Positions 37,803 to 50,622 of a stretch of 64,000 nucleotides of DNA are shown in pieces. The DNA lies in the NCBI RefSeq assembly GCF_030296595.1, contig NZ_AP027731.1, positions 62,001 through 126,000 on the forward strand, written 5' to 3'. The number at the start of each line of letters is the position of its first letter. Positions within the stretch are counted from its first letter, which is position 1. The notes beneath the pieces are model-generated. The model searched no databases. It was not told the origin of the DNA and worked only from the letters and a program-made list of their open reading frames with translations. Source of the DNA: Naasia aerilata. Lineage in GTDB: Bacteria > Actinomycetota > Actinomycetes > Actinomycetales > Microbacteriaceae. The translations under genes and the position numbers were made by a program.

Positions 37803-38752
37803 GGGAAGATCTCCCCGATCAGCGCGAGCTCCTCCGCCGTGGGCTGCCACGCACCGGAGGTCGCTGCGTTCTGCCGCACCTGATCCGGCGTCGTCGCTCC
37901 CGCGATGACGCTCGCCAGGCCGGAAACGGCGAGCAGCCAGCCCATCGTCGCCTCCAGCACCGTGAGACCGCGGTCGGCCCCGAACTGCTCGAAGCGGTCG
38001 TAGGCGTCCCAGGGCACCGTGGAGAGGAGGCCGGGCTTCTGGCGGATGATCCGGCTCTGCTGCGGACCGCCGTCGCGCGAGTACTTGCCCGTGAAGATCC
38101 CGTTGTAGAGGGGGAAGTACGGCAGGAACCCGATGCCGTACTGGCGCGCGACCGGAAGCAGCTCTCGCTCGGCGTCGCGCACGAGCAGGCTGTACTCGTT
38201 CTGCGCCGAGACGAAGCGGGTGATGCCGCCGAGGCGCGACGTGAGCTCCGCCTCGACGACCTGCCAGGCGGCGAGGTTGCTGGAGCCCGCGTAGCGGATC
38301 TTGCCCGCCAGGACGAGCTCGTCCAGTGCCTGCAGCGTCTCCTCGATGGGCGTGTTCGGGTCGGGCGTGTGCAGCTGGTACAGATCGATCCACTCGGTGC
38401 CGAGCCGGCGGAGCGAGTCCTCGACCGCGAGGCGGAGGTATCGCCGAGATCCCTTGTCCTGCCAGGCCGCCACGGGCCCCTGGTAGCCGGAGTGGCCCCA
38501 CTTGGTGGCGATGACCACCTCGTCGCGGTGGCTGCCGAGCGCCCGGCCCAGCATCTCCTCGCTGCGCCCGAACTCCGCGCCGTAGATGTCCGCGGTGTCG
38601 AAGAACGTGACCCCCGCGTCCAGGGCCGCATGCACGAGTGCGGTCGAGCCCTCCTGGCTCTCGCTCGCGGTGCCGGGACGGCTCAGGTTGTTGCAGCCGA
38701 GGCCCACGGCGGAGACACGGAGGCCGGATCGGCCGAGGTTTCGGTACTCCAT
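37799..38752 (-). CDS. Aldo-keto reductase
   Basis: A 317-residue NADPH-dependent oxidoreductase of the AKR superfamily. The tetrad is visible: Asp and Tyr in FFDTADIYGAEFGRSEE near residues 50-60, Lys in VIATKWG near 82, and His in DLYQLHTPDPNTPIEE near 128. The cofactor-binding end has VIAGATTPDQVRQN near 283. It resembles the YghZ/Kv-beta-like group; the substrate is unknown. It is followed, with overlapping codons, by the small hypothetical gene, suggesting the two are expressed together. Confidence 0.88.
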   Translation of the reverse strand: MEYRNLGRSGLRVSAVGLGCNNLSRPGTASESQEGSTALVHAALDAGVTFFDTADIYGAEFGRSEEMLGRALGSHRDEVVIATKWGHSGYQGPVAAWQDKGSRRYLRLAVEDSLRRLGTEWIDLYQLHTPDPNTPIEETLQALDELVLAGKIRYAGSSNLAAWQVVEAELTSRLGGITRFVSAQNEYSLLVRDAERELLPVARQYGIGFLPYFPLYNGIFTGKYSRDGGPQQSRIIRQKPGLLSTVPWDAYDRFEQFGADRGLTVLEATMGWLLAVSGLASVIAGATTPDQVRQNAATSGAWQPTAEELALIGEIFP

Positions 38753-38775
38753 CGCCCCAACCTACTCGCGGGCCC

Positions 38776-39522
38776 TCAGACGATCAGCGCGACCTCGGTG
38801 GGCGAGTGCCGCCGCAGCGTGAATCCGGCGCCAGGCGCCCAGGCCAGCAGGTCGTCGACGGTGTCCGGCAGCTCCTCCGCCAGCAGGAGCGCGCGCGTCA
38901 GCTCGCCCTTCGCATGCTTGTTGAAGTGGTTGAGGGCCCGCACGACGCCGTCCGGGCCCTCGCCGAGCACGCGCAGGTACACCGAGTCCGGGCGGACCGG
39001 CGCCGGTCCGAGCGCCACGTAGCCCTCGGAGCGGAGGTCGAGGAGAAGGCCCGGCACCGCCCGAAGCTCCTTCGCGACCACTGCCGACCAGTGTTCGCGG
39101 AGGCTCAGCCCGGGTAGCCGCGAGTCCGCGGAGAGGCGATACGCGGGGATCGGATCGAGACCCCCGGTGAGTCCGAGGAGGGCCGAGTGCACCGCGACCA
39201 CGGCGCCGGCCCGCTCCCTGGCGGCTGCCGGGAGGGTGGCAGCATCGAGCGCGTCGTAGAGCACGCCCGTGTAGCGGTCGATCGTCGGCAGCGTGGCCGA
39301 GGTGGTGAGGGCGCGGTTGCGCTCGATCTCTGTCCGCTGGCGAGGCCCCAGCTTGAGAGCGGCCGCCATCGCGTCCGGGTCCTTCGCGAGGGCCCGGACC
39401 GCGCGCACGGCGGCACGGCGCCGGGCGTTCAGCCGCGGATAGGACAGCGCGGACCAGTCCAGGGCGCCCCTGTCGCCCCCGTCCCGCTTGGTCTCGGACG
39501 GGGGCAGCAGGACGAGCGTCAG
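38776..39522 (-). CDS. yaaA: YaaA/UPF0246 peroxide-stress protein
   Basis: A protein of about 248 residues of the YaaA family, which limits iron-driven damage under peroxide stress. The N-terminal LLPPSETK motif and the C-terminal segments LGEGPDGVVRALNHFNKHAKGELTR and LLAWAPGAGFTL match. The family normally begins M-(L/I)-(I/V)-LLPPSE; here that start is CTG (39520-39522) inside the atpC stop region, and no ATG, GTG or TTG occurs in frame until 39408, which would remove the conserved N-terminus. A CTG start or a base error must be assumed. It overlaps the end of atpC. Confidence 0.8.
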   Translation of the reverse strand: MTLVLLPPSETKRDGGDRGALDWSALSYPRLNARRRAAVRAVRALAKDPDAMAAALKLGPRQRTEIERNRALTTSATLPTIDRYTGVLYDALDAATLPAAARERAGAVVAVHSALLGLTGGLDPIPAYRLSADSRLPGLSLREHWSAVVAKELRAVPGLLLDLRSEGYVALGPAPVRPDSVYLRVLGEGPDGVVRALNHFNKHAKGELTRALLLAEELPDTVDDLLAWAPGAGFTLRRHSPTEVALIV

Positions 39523-39779
39523 CTCACCAGTTCGGCGGCGCGGGCGACGACGGTGACCGTGTCGTTCTGGACGGAGATGAACCCGTCCTCGGCGTTGACC
39601 ACCAGCTTGCGCCCGCCGACCTGCGTCACGCGGACCTCACCGCCGGCCAGGATGGCCAGGAGCGGGGTGTGACCGGTCAGGATGCCGATCTCGCCCTCGG
39701 TCGTGCGGGCGACGAGCATCTCGGCCTCGCCGGACCAGATCTGCTCGTCCGCCGACACGACGTTGACGGTGATCGCCAC
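39519..39779 (-). CDS. atpC: ATP synthase F1 epsilon subunit
   Basis: An 86-residue subunit of the F1 central stalk. It has the N-terminal beta-sandwich (ITVNVVSADEQIWSGEAEMLVART, GEIGILTGHTPLLAIL) but lacks the long C-terminal helical hairpin of E. coli, as is usual in short actinobacterial forms. The GTG at 39779 follows the atpD stop by 2 bases, with GGAG about 12 bases upstream inside atpD. It is the last gene of the ATP synthase operon. Confidence 0.93.
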   Translation of the reverse strand: MAITVNVVSADEQIWSGEAEMLVARTTEGEIGILTGHTPLLAILAGGEVRVTQVGGRKLVVNAEDGFISVQNDTVTVVARAAELVS

Positions 39780-39781
39780 GG

Positions 39782-42163
<2,382 letters not shown>

Positions 42164-42164
<1 letters not shown>

Positions 42165-43801
42165 TAGCGGCGAGACCTCACGATCTTCTCCTGGTTGACG
42201 TCCTCCTGGTTGGCCGCCTGGAACTCCTCGCGACCGACCGAGGCGAGCGGCTTGCCCTCACCGGTCTGGAACTCGAGCTTGAACTGGTCCACCGCACGCT
42301 CGAGCTCGCCGACGGTGTCGTCGTCGAGCACGTTGGTGTCGCGGAGGCGCGTCAGGACCTCGGTGTTGCGGCCGAGGTAGTCGAGCAGCTCGCGCTCGAA
42401 GCGCAGGATGTCCTGGACGGGCACCTCGTCGAGCTTGCCGTTGGTGCCTGCCCAGATCGAGACGACCTGCTCCTCCACCGGGTACGGGGAGTACTGCGGC
42501 TGCTTGAGCAGCTCGGTCAGGCGCGCGCCGCGGGCGAGCTGGCGACGGCTCGCCTGGTCGAGGTCGGACGCGAACATCGCGAAGGCCTCCAGCGAGCGGT
42601 ACTGGGCGAGCTCGAGCTTCAGCGTGCCGGAGACCTTCTTGATGCTCTTCACCTGGGCGTCACCGCCGACACGCGACACCGAGATGCCGACGTCGACCGC
42701 GGGGCGCTGGTTCGAGTTGAAGAGGTCCGACTGCAGGAAGATCTGGCCGTCGGTGATCGAGATCACGTTGGTCGGGATGTAGGCGGACACGTCGTTCGCC
42801 TTCGTCTCGATGATCGGCAGGCCGGTCATCGAGCCCGCGCCGAGCTCGTCGGACAGCTTCGCGCAGCGCTCCAGCAGGCGGGAGTGCAGGTAGAACACGT
42901 CGCCCGGGTAGGCCTCGCGCCCCGGCGGGCGGCGCAGCAGCAGGGACACGGCGCGGTAGGCCTCGGCCTGCTTCGACAGGTCGTCGAAGATGATCAGGAC
43001 GTGCTTGCCCGCGTACATCCAGTGCTGGCCGATGGCCGATCCGGTGTACGGGGCGAGGTACTTGAAGCCGGCGGCGTCGGACGCGGGAGCCGCGACGATC
43101 GTCGTGTACTGCATCGCGCCGGCATCCTCGAGGGCGCCCTTGACGCCCGCGATCGTGGAGCCCTTCTGGCCGATGGCGACGTAGATGCAGCGGACCTGCT
43201 TGTTCGGGTCGCCGGACTCCCAGTTCGCGCGCTGGTTGATGATCGTGTCGATCGCGATGGCGGTCTTGCCGGTCTGGCGGTCGCCGATGATCAGCTGGCG
43301 CTGGCCGCGGCCGATCGGGATCATCGCGTCGATGGCCTTGATGCCGGTCTGCATCGGCTCGTGCACGCTCTTGCGCGCCATGACGCCGGGCGCCTGGAGT
43401 TCGAGAGCGCGGCGGCCGTCGCTCGCGACCTCGCCGAGGCCGTCCATCGGGTTCCCCAGCGGGTCGACCACGCGGCCGAGGTAGCCGTCGCCGACCGGCA
43501 CGGAGAGGACCTCACCGGTGCGGTGGACCTCCATGCCCTCCTCGATGCCCTGGAAGTCGCCGAGGACGATGACGCCGATCTCGGTCTCGTCGAGGTTCTG
43601 CGCGAGGCCGAGGGTGCCGTCCGCGAAGCGGAGGAGCTCGTTCGCCATGACGCTCGGCAGGCCCTCGACGTGCGCGATGCCGTCACCGGCGTCGATGACG
43701 TAACCGACCTCGGTGGTCTGGGCGCCCGTCGCCTCGTAGGACGAGACGAAGTCCTTCAGCGCGTTGCGGATCTCGTCCGGGCTGATGGTCAGGTCTGCCA
43801 T
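42164..43801 (-). CDS. atpA: ATP synthase F1 alpha subunit
   Basis: A 545-residue non-catalytic nucleotide-binding subunit. Walker [14 protein letters not shown] is near residue 171, the segment [13 protein letters not shown] near 205, [34 protein letters not shown] near 270, and the arginine-finger region [11 protein letters not shown] near 375. The reading frame is uninterrupted and the length is standard for Actinobacteria. Confidence 0.98.
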
Positions 43802-43831
43802 TGTGTGTTCCTCCGTTGGAGTGGCGCCGGC

Positions 43832-44620
43832 CTAGCCGACGAGTTGAAGTCGAAGATCGGAGAGACGGGTCGCGACGCTGCCGTCGATCACGTCATCGCC
43901 GATCGAGATGCGGACCCCTCCGATAAGGGTCCCATCGATAACCTGGTTGAGACTGAGCTTTCGCCCGTAGCGTGCGCCGAGCACCTTCTCCAGGCGCGTC
44001 AGCTGCGCATCCGTCAGCGGTGTCGCCGTGCGCACGGTCGCGACGGCGAACTGCCCCTCGTCGGCGGCGATGCCGGCGGCCCAGCGGAGCGCCTCGCCGA
44101 TGCGCCGCTTGCGCGGCAGGCGGACGAGGTGCGAGGCGAGGATGCGGGCCTGCGGCGACGCGTCCTCCAGCAGCCGCTCGACGAGCGCCGCCTTCGCGTC
44201 GGCGCTGCCGAGCTTGCTGCTGACCGCGAGCTCGAGCTGCGAGTCGGAGCGGACGGCGGTCTCGAAGGTGAAGAGCTCGCGCTCGATGCTCGTGCCCGCC
44301 GGAGCGGAGCGGACGAGCGCGCGAATCCCGAGCTCCTCGACACCGCCGACGAACTCGTCGACGCTCGACCAGCGCTCCGCCGCCATGGCGGCGAGGACGG
44401 AGACCGAGACGCGATCGAGGGTCGCGAACACCCGGCCGACGATCTGCCCCTTCTCCTCCGGCGTGATGCCAGGGTCGGCGAGGAGCCCGCGCAGCTGCGC
44501 CGACCCGGCGATGCTCCGAGCGGCGGCGAGGATCTCCTCGCCCACGCGCTCCTTGGAGACCTTGAGGGCGGCGAGCACCACCTTCGAGGCCTCCAGGGCG
44601 GAACGGCTGGCGGAGCCCAT
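43832..44620 (-). CDS. atpH: ATP synthase F1 delta subunit
   Basis: A 262-residue subunit connecting F1 to the peripheral stalk. The C-terminal half has the OSCP signature (ATVRTATPLTDAQLTRLEKVLGARYGRKLSLNQVIDGTLIGGVRISIGDDVIDGS, residues about 190-250). As in other Actinobacteria it is longer than E. coli AtpH (177 residues) because of an N-terminal extension. Its ATG overlaps the atpF stop as TGATG. Confidence 0.95.
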   Translation of the reverse strand: MGSASRSALEASKVVLAALKVSKERVGEEILAAARSIAGSAQLRGLLADPGITPEEKGQIVGRVFATLDRVSVSVLAAMAAERWSSVDEFVGGVEELGIRALVRSAPAGTSIERELFTFETAVRSDSQLELAVSSKLGSADAKAALVERLLEDASPQARILASHLVRLPRKRRIGEALRWAAGIAADEGQFAVATVRTATPLTDAQLTRLEKVLGARYGRKLSLNQVIDGTLIGGVRISIGDDVIDGSVATRLSDLRLQLVG

Positions 44621-45171
44621 CAGACGGTCGTCTTCTGCGCGTCGCCCTGCGAAGCCTCGAGGTCGGCGAGGAACCGGTCGACGAGGCCACGGGCCTTGCG
44701 GTCGTCGGTGAGGCTTTCGCCGATGACGCCGGATGCGAGGTCGATCGCGAGTGAGCCCACCTCGGCGCGCAGCGACGTCACCGCCGCCTGGCGCTCGGCC
44801 TCGATCTGCGCCTGCGCCGCCGCGGCGATGCGTGCGGCGTCGGCCTGGGCCTGCTCGCGCATCTCGGCCAGGATCTTCCGGCCGTCCTCGCGCGCAGCCT
44901 CACGGATGCGGCCGGCCTCGGCCCGCGCCTCCGCCAGCTGGGCGTTGTACTTGTCCAGCGCGGCAGCGGCCTCCTGCTGAGCCCGCTCCGCCTTCTCGAT
45001 GCCGCCCTGGATCTTCTCGGCACGCTCGTCGAGCAGCTTCTTGACCGCCGGGAGCACCTTCCACCAGAAGAGCGCGAGGATCACGAAGAAGCAGACGGCG
45101 CCCCAGATGAGGTCGGGGAGAGCCGGAATGAGGGGGTTCTGCGCCTCCCCCGTTGCTGCTGCCTGAAGCAT
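44620..45171 (-). CDS. atpF: ATP synthase F0 subunit b
   Basis: A 183-residue peripheral-stalk subunit: one N-terminal membrane helix (LIWGAVCFFVILALFWWKVLPAV, residues about 23-45) and a long charged coiled-coil rich in Ala, Glu and Arg (AEKIQGGIEKAERAQQEAAAAL). It is encoded between atpE and atpH, 5 bases after atpE, as expected. Confidence 0.96.
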   Translation of the reverse strand: MLQAAATGEAQNPLIPALPDLIWGAVCFFVILALFWWKVLPAVKKLLDERAEKIQGGIEKAERAQQEAAAALDKYNAQLAEARAEAGRIREAAREDGRKILAEMREQAQADAARIAAAAQAQIEAERQAAVTSLRAEVGSLAIDLASGVIGESLTDDRKARGLVDRFLADLEASQGDAQKTTV

Positions 45172-45176
45172 GAGGA

Positions 45177-46300
<1,124 letters not shown>

Positions 46301-46386
46301 CGGGGCATGCGTCAGCACGCGGCGATTGGGTCGTTCTCACCCTATCAGAAGGGCAAGTTCGGCCAGGGACGGGGGTCGTGCGGGCG

Positions 46387-46842
46387 TCAGTCGATGCGGC
46401 GGTCGGCCGGCAGATCGGACACCGTCGACATGCGCGTGCGCGAGACGACGAGCACGTCGACGACCAGCGAGCCGACGATGCCCACGATGAGGGTGAGGAA
46501 CAGCACCTTCGTGTCCACCCACGGCTGGTCCTTCAGGACGATCGCGAGGACCAGGAAGACGATGAGCTTGACGACGAAGCTGCCCATCACGATACCGAAG
46601 AAGGCACCCAGGTAGGCGTCCGTTCCGGCGAACCGGTTGGCCAGGAGGATGCTGGCCGCGGTGGCGCCGAGGAACACGAACGCCATAAGCGCGCCGAGCA
46701 GCGCGCCGATCAGTCCCGGGCCGCCCGCGACCGCCCAGCCGATGGGGCCGCCGACGACCGCGACGGCGACCGCGAGGAGGGCGCCGCCCGCGAGGGCCCG
46801 CCGCATCACGACATTCGAGCTCGGGCGGGCGGGCGCGGTCAT
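46387..46842 (-). CDS. AtpI-like small membrane protein of the ATP synthase operon
   Basis: A 151-residue protein with four hydrophobic segments (ALAGGALLAVAVAVVGGPIGWAV, LIGALLGALMAFVFLGATAASILLA, AFFGIVMGSFVVKLIVFLVLAIVL, VLFLTLIVGIVGSLVVDVLVV). Position directly upstream of atpB and length are those of AtpI/uncharacterised F0 assembly proteins. The start overlaps the stop of the wecA-like gene as ATGA. Sequence identity to AtpI itself is not clear by eye, so the symbol is left open. Confidence 0.8.
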   Translation of the reverse strand: MTAPARPSSNVVMRRALAGGALLAVAVAVVGGPIGWAVAGGPGLIGALLGALMAFVFLGATAASILLANRFAGTDAYLGAFFGIVMGSFVVKLIVFLVLAIVLKDQPWVDTKVLFLTLIVGIVGSLVVDVLVVSRTRMSTVSDLPADRRID

Positions 46843-48077
46843 GAGCCGCCTCTCTGCTTAGGCGGAGCGAGCTCCTGGGCGCGGATGACGCGGATCTCCG
46901 CGGTGGAGGCCTTGTCGAGGGGGTCGAGCTCGGCAGCCGCCTCGCTCGCCGGCGCCGACTGGACCGCGGCCTCGACGGCCTTGCGGCGGGACAGGGGCGC
47001 GAGGGTCAGCGCGGTGCAGAGCACGAGGCCGACGACGAGGAAGGCGACCGCCCAGCCCCACGGGCGCACGACCCAGAACAGGAGCAGCCCGACCGCGACG
47101 ACGGCCGTCCAGCTGTAGAAGATGAGCACCGCGTGCACGACGCTGTGCCCCATGTCGAGCAGCCGGTGGTGCAGGTGCTGCCGGTCCGCGCTGAACGGCG
47201 ACTTCCCCGCGCGGAGGCGCCGGGTGACCGCCAGTGCGAAGTCGAGGAAGGGCACGACGAGGATCGCGACGGGCAGCAGGATCGGCAGGAACGCGGGCAG
47301 CAGCGAGGCTCGCCCGAATCCGGAGATCTGGTTGGGGTCGATCTGGCCGGTGACGGCGATGGCCGAGGTGGCCATCAGCAGGCCGACGAGGTACGCGCCC
47401 GCATCGCCCATGAAGAGCTTCGCGGGATGCCAGTTGAGCGGCAGGAACCCGGCGCACGCTCCGATCACGATGGCGGAGATGAGCGAGGCGAGGTTGAAGT
47501 AGTTCGTGGGGCTCGTGACGGTGACGAGCAGATAGCTGTAGAGGAAGAAGACGCCGTTGGCGATGATCGCGACGCCCGCCACCAGCCCGTCGAGGCCGTC
47601 GATGAAGTTGACGGCGTTCATCACGAACACGACGGCGAACACGGTGAGGATGAGCGACATCCAGGACGAGCCGACCGTCAGCTGCCCGAGCGGCAGCGAC
47701 GTGATGGCGACGCCCTGCCAGGCCAGCACACCGCCCGCGAGGATCTGGCCCGCGAGCTTGATCATCCAGTCGAGGTCGAGCAGGTCGTCCGCGACCCCGA
47801 TCGCGACGATGATCAGGGCCGCGAGGAGGATCGCCCCGATCTTGCCGGGCTCGGCGAACACGAGGCGGAAGAACGGGATCTGGCTGGCGACGCCCAGAGC
47901 GACCGCGACACCGCCGAACATGGCCACGCCCCCGAGCCGCGGCGTCGGGCGGGTGTGCACGTCCCGCTCCCGGATCTCCGGATGGAGCCGGTACTTGATG
48001 CCGAGGCGGTAGACGAGGAAGGAGAGCCCGAAGGTGACGACCGCGGCGAGCAGCCCCATCAGGGCGAGCAGGGTCAC
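46839..48077 (-). CDS. WecA/TagO-type undecaprenyl-phosphate sugar-1-phosphate transferase
   Basis: A 412-residue membrane enzyme of the MraY/WecA superfamily with about ten helices. Family motifs are RPTPRLGG near residue 43, the double Asp in GVADDLLDLDW near 95, NAVNFIDGLDGLVAG near 155, FMGDAGAYLVG near 222 and the HIHHR-type motif DRQHLHHRLLDMGHS near 300. It probably transfers GlcNAc-1-P to undecaprenyl phosphate to start a wall or surface glycan. The last 45 residues are a hydrophilic tail. Overlaps on both sides tie it to ywlC and the ATP synthase operon, an arrangement common in Actinobacteria. Confidence 0.92.
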   Translation of the reverse strand: MTLLALMGLLAAVVTFGLSFLVYRLGIKYRLHPEIRERDVHTRPTPRLGGVAMFGGVAVALGVASQIPFFRLVFAEPGKIGAILLAALIIVAIGVADDLLDLDWMIKLAGQILAGGVLAWQGVAITSLPLGQLTVGSSWMSLILTVFAVVFVMNAVNFIDGLDGLVAGVAIIANGVFFLYSYLLVTVTSPTNYFNLASLISAIVIGACAGFLPLNWHPAKLFMGDAGAYLVGLLMATSAIAVTGQIDPNQISGFGRASLLPAFLPILLPVAILVVPFLDFALAVTRRLRAGKSPFSADRQHLHHRLLDMGHSVVHAVLIFYSWTAVVAVGLLLFWVVRPWGWAVAFLVVGLVLCTALTLAPLSRRKAVEAAVQSAPASEAAAELDPLDKASTAEIRVIRAQELAPPKQRGGS

Positions 48078-48756
48078 GGCTGGGCCCTGCCCTGCTGCGG
48101 TCCCTCGAGGAGGTCGCCGACGACCTTCCGGAGGCGGGCGTCGTCGAGGACACCGGAGCGCACGACCCGGAGCCGGCCCGAGCCGTCCGCGAGTCCGGTC
48201 GCGTCAACGATGGTCGAGGGGACGGAGCCCGGTGTGGACCCGCCGTCGAGGTAGACGTCGATAGAGTCGCCGAGCTGGGCGACGGCCTCCGCCACGGTCG
48301 TGGCCGGCGGCTCCCCGTCCTGTTGGCGCTCGACACGGCCAACGGTCCGGTCTCGCTGAGCAGCTCGAGGGCGATGCGGTTGTCGGGCATCCGCAGCGCG
48401 ACCGTTCCGTTCGTCTCGCCGAGATCCCAGGCCAGCGACGGACGTGCACGCAGGATCACCGTCAGCGGACCGGGCCAGAAGGCGGCGACCAGGTCCCGGA
48501 CGGCGTCCGGCACGATCTCGGCGAGGGCGTCCAGGGTCGGGATGCCGGGCACGAGGACCGGCGGCGGCGACTGGCGACCGCGTCCCTTCGCGTCGAGGAG
48601 CTTCTGCACGGCGGCCGGCGAGAACGCGTCGGCGCCCACACCGTAGACGGTGTCGGTGGGAAGGACCACGAGGTCGCCGCGCCCGATCGCACCCCGCGCC
48701 ATTCGCATGCCGGGCAGGAGTTCGGACTCGGCGGTGCAGTCGAAGATGCGCGCCAT
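48074..48756 (-). CDS. ywlC: L-threonylcarbamoyladenylate synthase (Sua5/YwlC), one apparent frame break
   Basis: About 227 residues when repaired. It makes threonylcarbamoyl-AMP for the t6A37 tRNA modification. Motifs are LPTDTVYGVGADAF near residue 33, KGRGRQSPPPVLVP near 58, FWPGPLTVIL near 93, VALRMPDN near 117 and SSANRTGEPPATT near 140; the last only appears after adding one G to the run near 48325, and leads on to DGGSTPGSVPSTIVD. The ATG at 48756 is clear. It precedes the wecA-like gene with a GTGA overlap. Confidence 0.9.
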
Positions 48757-48815
48757 GACGCCCCCGATTCTAGAGCCGCCGCCTGCGAGCGCCCCTCCGC
48801 GTCCCAGCGCGCCCC

Positions 48816-48895
48816 GGTCGCGACGTGTCGCAACCGTGCGGACGTGTCGCAACGGCGCACCGTTGCGACACGTCCGCTTCGTTGCGATTCAGCGG
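48816..48895. repeat. Dispersed palindromic repeat, family A, copy 2
   Basis: The core 48838-48877 is a perfect palindrome with 17-base arms (GCGGACGTGTCGCAACG and CGTTGCGACACGTCCGC) around GCGCAC. A further direct half-copy (CGACGTGTCGCAACCG) precedes it and GTTGCGATTC follows. The same core, with two differences, is at 30214-30255. It lies directly 3' of the ABC permease gene and 60 bases upstream of the ywlC start. Confidence 0.8.
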
Positions 48896-48896
48896 A

Positions 48897-49690
48897 CTAG
48901 CGGTGGGCGCCCCGCCGGGGAACAGCACCGCGACCCACACCACGGCGACCGCGAGGATTCCGAGGCACCAGGCCAGCGCGGTGACGGGCTGCCCCTCCCC
49001 CACTCCGGTCAGGAGGGACCGCAGAGTCTCGATGATCGGGGTGATCGGCTGGTTGTCCGCGACCCACTGCAGCCAGGACGGCATCGTGTCGACGGGGACG
49101 AAGGCGCTCGAGACGTAGGGCAGGAACAGGAGGATGAACCCGTACCCGCTCGCCGCCTGCGCATTGCCGGCCGCGAGGCCGATGGCCGCGAACAGGTAGG
49201 TGATGGCGAGGATGTAGAGGGCCACGAGGCCGCCCGTCGCGATCCACTCGAAGACGCCCGCGTTCGGCCGGAACCCGACGAGCAGCGCCACGGCGATGAC
49301 CGCGGCCGTCGCCACGAGGTTCCGGATCAGGCTCGCCGCGACGTGGCCGGTCAGGACCGCCCAGCTGCGGATCGGCATGGTGCGGAACCGGTCCATGATC
49401 CCGGACTCCTTGTCGTCCGCGACGTCGACGGCGGTGGACGCCGCGCCGAAGCCGGCGCAGAGCAGCACGATGCCCGGCACGACGTAGTCGACGTACGCGC
49501 CGTCCTCCTGGATCGCGCCGCCGAACACGTAGGTGAACATGAGCATCAGCAGGATCGGCAGCAGGATCGCCATGACGAGCACGTCCGGAGTGCGGAGGGC
49601 GCGACGCAGGCTCCGGTCGAGGAACACGCGCTCCTCGGACAGGAAGCCGGGCCGGCCGAGAGAGGCCCGGGTCGGGGCGAGCGCGCTCAT
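48897..49690 (-). CDS. ABC-2 type exporter permease (daunorubicin-resistance type), probable frame break at the 3' end
   Basis: About 265 residues with six helices. The segment VVPGIVLLCAGFGAASTAVDVADDKESGIMDRFRTMPI near residues 67-105 is typical of DrrB-like ABC-2 permeases. In the frame as read, the protein runs on through the palindromic repeat into ywlC (to 48770); one added base in CCCCGGCGGGG near 48925 would end it at TAG 48897-48899 with VLFPRRGAHR, a normal charged end. The ATG overlaps the ATPase stop. It forms an exporter for an unknown hydrophobic compound. Confidence 0.82.
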
Positions 49691-50553
49691 GCCGCCACCT
49701 CCTCGCGGCCGGTGACGGCGACGAACACGTCGTCGAGGGTCGGCATGCGCACCTCCACGGTGCCCTCGATTCCCGCGAGGGATTCGAGCGCCCGGCGGTA
49801 GCCCTCGACGGTGCCGTCGAGCGGCACCGAGGCCGCGATCCCGGCGCTCGTGCGCACCTCGAGGACCTCCTGGCCGATCCGCCGCTTGAGCTCCGCGGGC
49901 GCTCCCTCCGCGACGATCCCGCCGCGGGCGAGGACCACGACGCGGTCGGCCAGCCGGTCGGCCTCCTCGAGGTACTGGGTGGTGAGGAGCACCGAGGTGC
50001 CCCCGGCGCGGAGGGCGCGCACGTCCTCCCACAGCGACTGCCGGCTGACCGTGTCGAGGCCCGTTGTGGGCTCGTCCAGGAACAGCACGGGAGGGGTCAC
50101 GAGGAGGCTCAGGGCGAGATCGAGCCGGCGGCGGAGGCCGCCCGAGTAGGTCTTCACCTGCTTGCCCGCGACGCCGGCCAGGTCGAACCGCTCGACCAGC
50201 TCGGCGCCCCGGCGGCGCGCGTCTCGCGCGCCCAGCCCGCTCAAGCGGCCGATCATCCGGAGGTTCTCGATGCCGGTGAGCACCGGATCGACCGACGCGG
50301 CCTGGCCGATGAGCCCGATCCGCTCCCGGACCTCGGCGGCCTGGGTGCGCACGTCGAAGCCCGCGACGCTCGCCTCCCCGCGGTCGGCACGGACCAGGGT
50401 GGCGAGGATGTTCACGAGCGTCGTCTTGCCGGCCCCGTTGGGCCCGAGGAGCGCGACGACCGCGCCCCGTTCGACGTCGAGGTCCACTCGGTCGAGCACG
50501 GTCTCACCTCCGTAGTCCTTTCCCACTTCGCGCATTCGGATCGCGAGTTCCAT
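49687..50553 (-). CDS. ABC-2 exporter ATPase (DrrA type)
   Basis: A 288-residue ATPase. Walker A LLGPNGAGKTTLVNIL is near residue 38, the Q-loop is IGQAASVDPVLTG near 86, the signature TYSGGLRRRLDLALSL near 137, Walker B VLFLDEPTTGLD near 160, and the C-terminal drug-exporter region ends MPTLDDVFVAVTG. The ATG at 50553 has GGAGAGG 3 to 9 bases upstream. It is divergent from the TetR gene across a 69-base promoter region containing palindromes. Confidence 0.92.
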   Translation of the reverse strand: MELAIRMREVGKDYGGETVLDRVDLDVERGAVVALLGPNGAGKTTLVNILATLVRADRGEASVAGFDVRTQAAEVRERIGLIGQAASVDPVLTGIENLRMIGRLSGLGARDARRRGAELVERFDLAGVAGKQVKTYSGGLRRRLDLALSLLVTPPVLFLDEPTTGLDTVSRQSLWEDVRALRAGGTSVLLTTQYLEEADRLADRVVVLARGGIVAEGAPAELKRRIGQEVLEVRTSAGIAASVPLDGTVEGYRRALESLAGIEGTVEVRMPTLDDVFVAVTGREEVAA

Positions 50554-50576
50554 GACCTCTCCTTCCGCTTCGGTCG

Positions 50577-50618
50577 TAAACTGTTTAGTGCGTACACTGT
50601 GTGTAAGTGATACACAGT
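50577..50618. promoter_or_regulatory. Probable TetR operators between exporter and regulator genes
   Basis: ACTGTGTGT (50596-50604) and ATACACAGT (50610-50618) form a 23-base dyad with one mismatch, and TAAAC-T-GTTTA (50577-50587) is a second perfect palindrome. Both lie between the divergent ATPase and TetR starts in a locally AT-rich stretch that must hold both promoters. The first dyad ends 4 bases before the regulator's GTG, so binding would repress it directly. Confidence 0.65.
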
Positions 50619-50622
50619 AAGA

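Noticed and set aside
42884-44980. A 698-codon plus-strand frame opposite atpA, atpH and atpF
   Set aside because: It has shadow composition (Arg, Asp, Val, Ala) and lies opposite intact ATP synthase genes. Other long frames opposite real genes, such as 39-1304, 5863-8016 and 16846-18879, were left out for the same reason.
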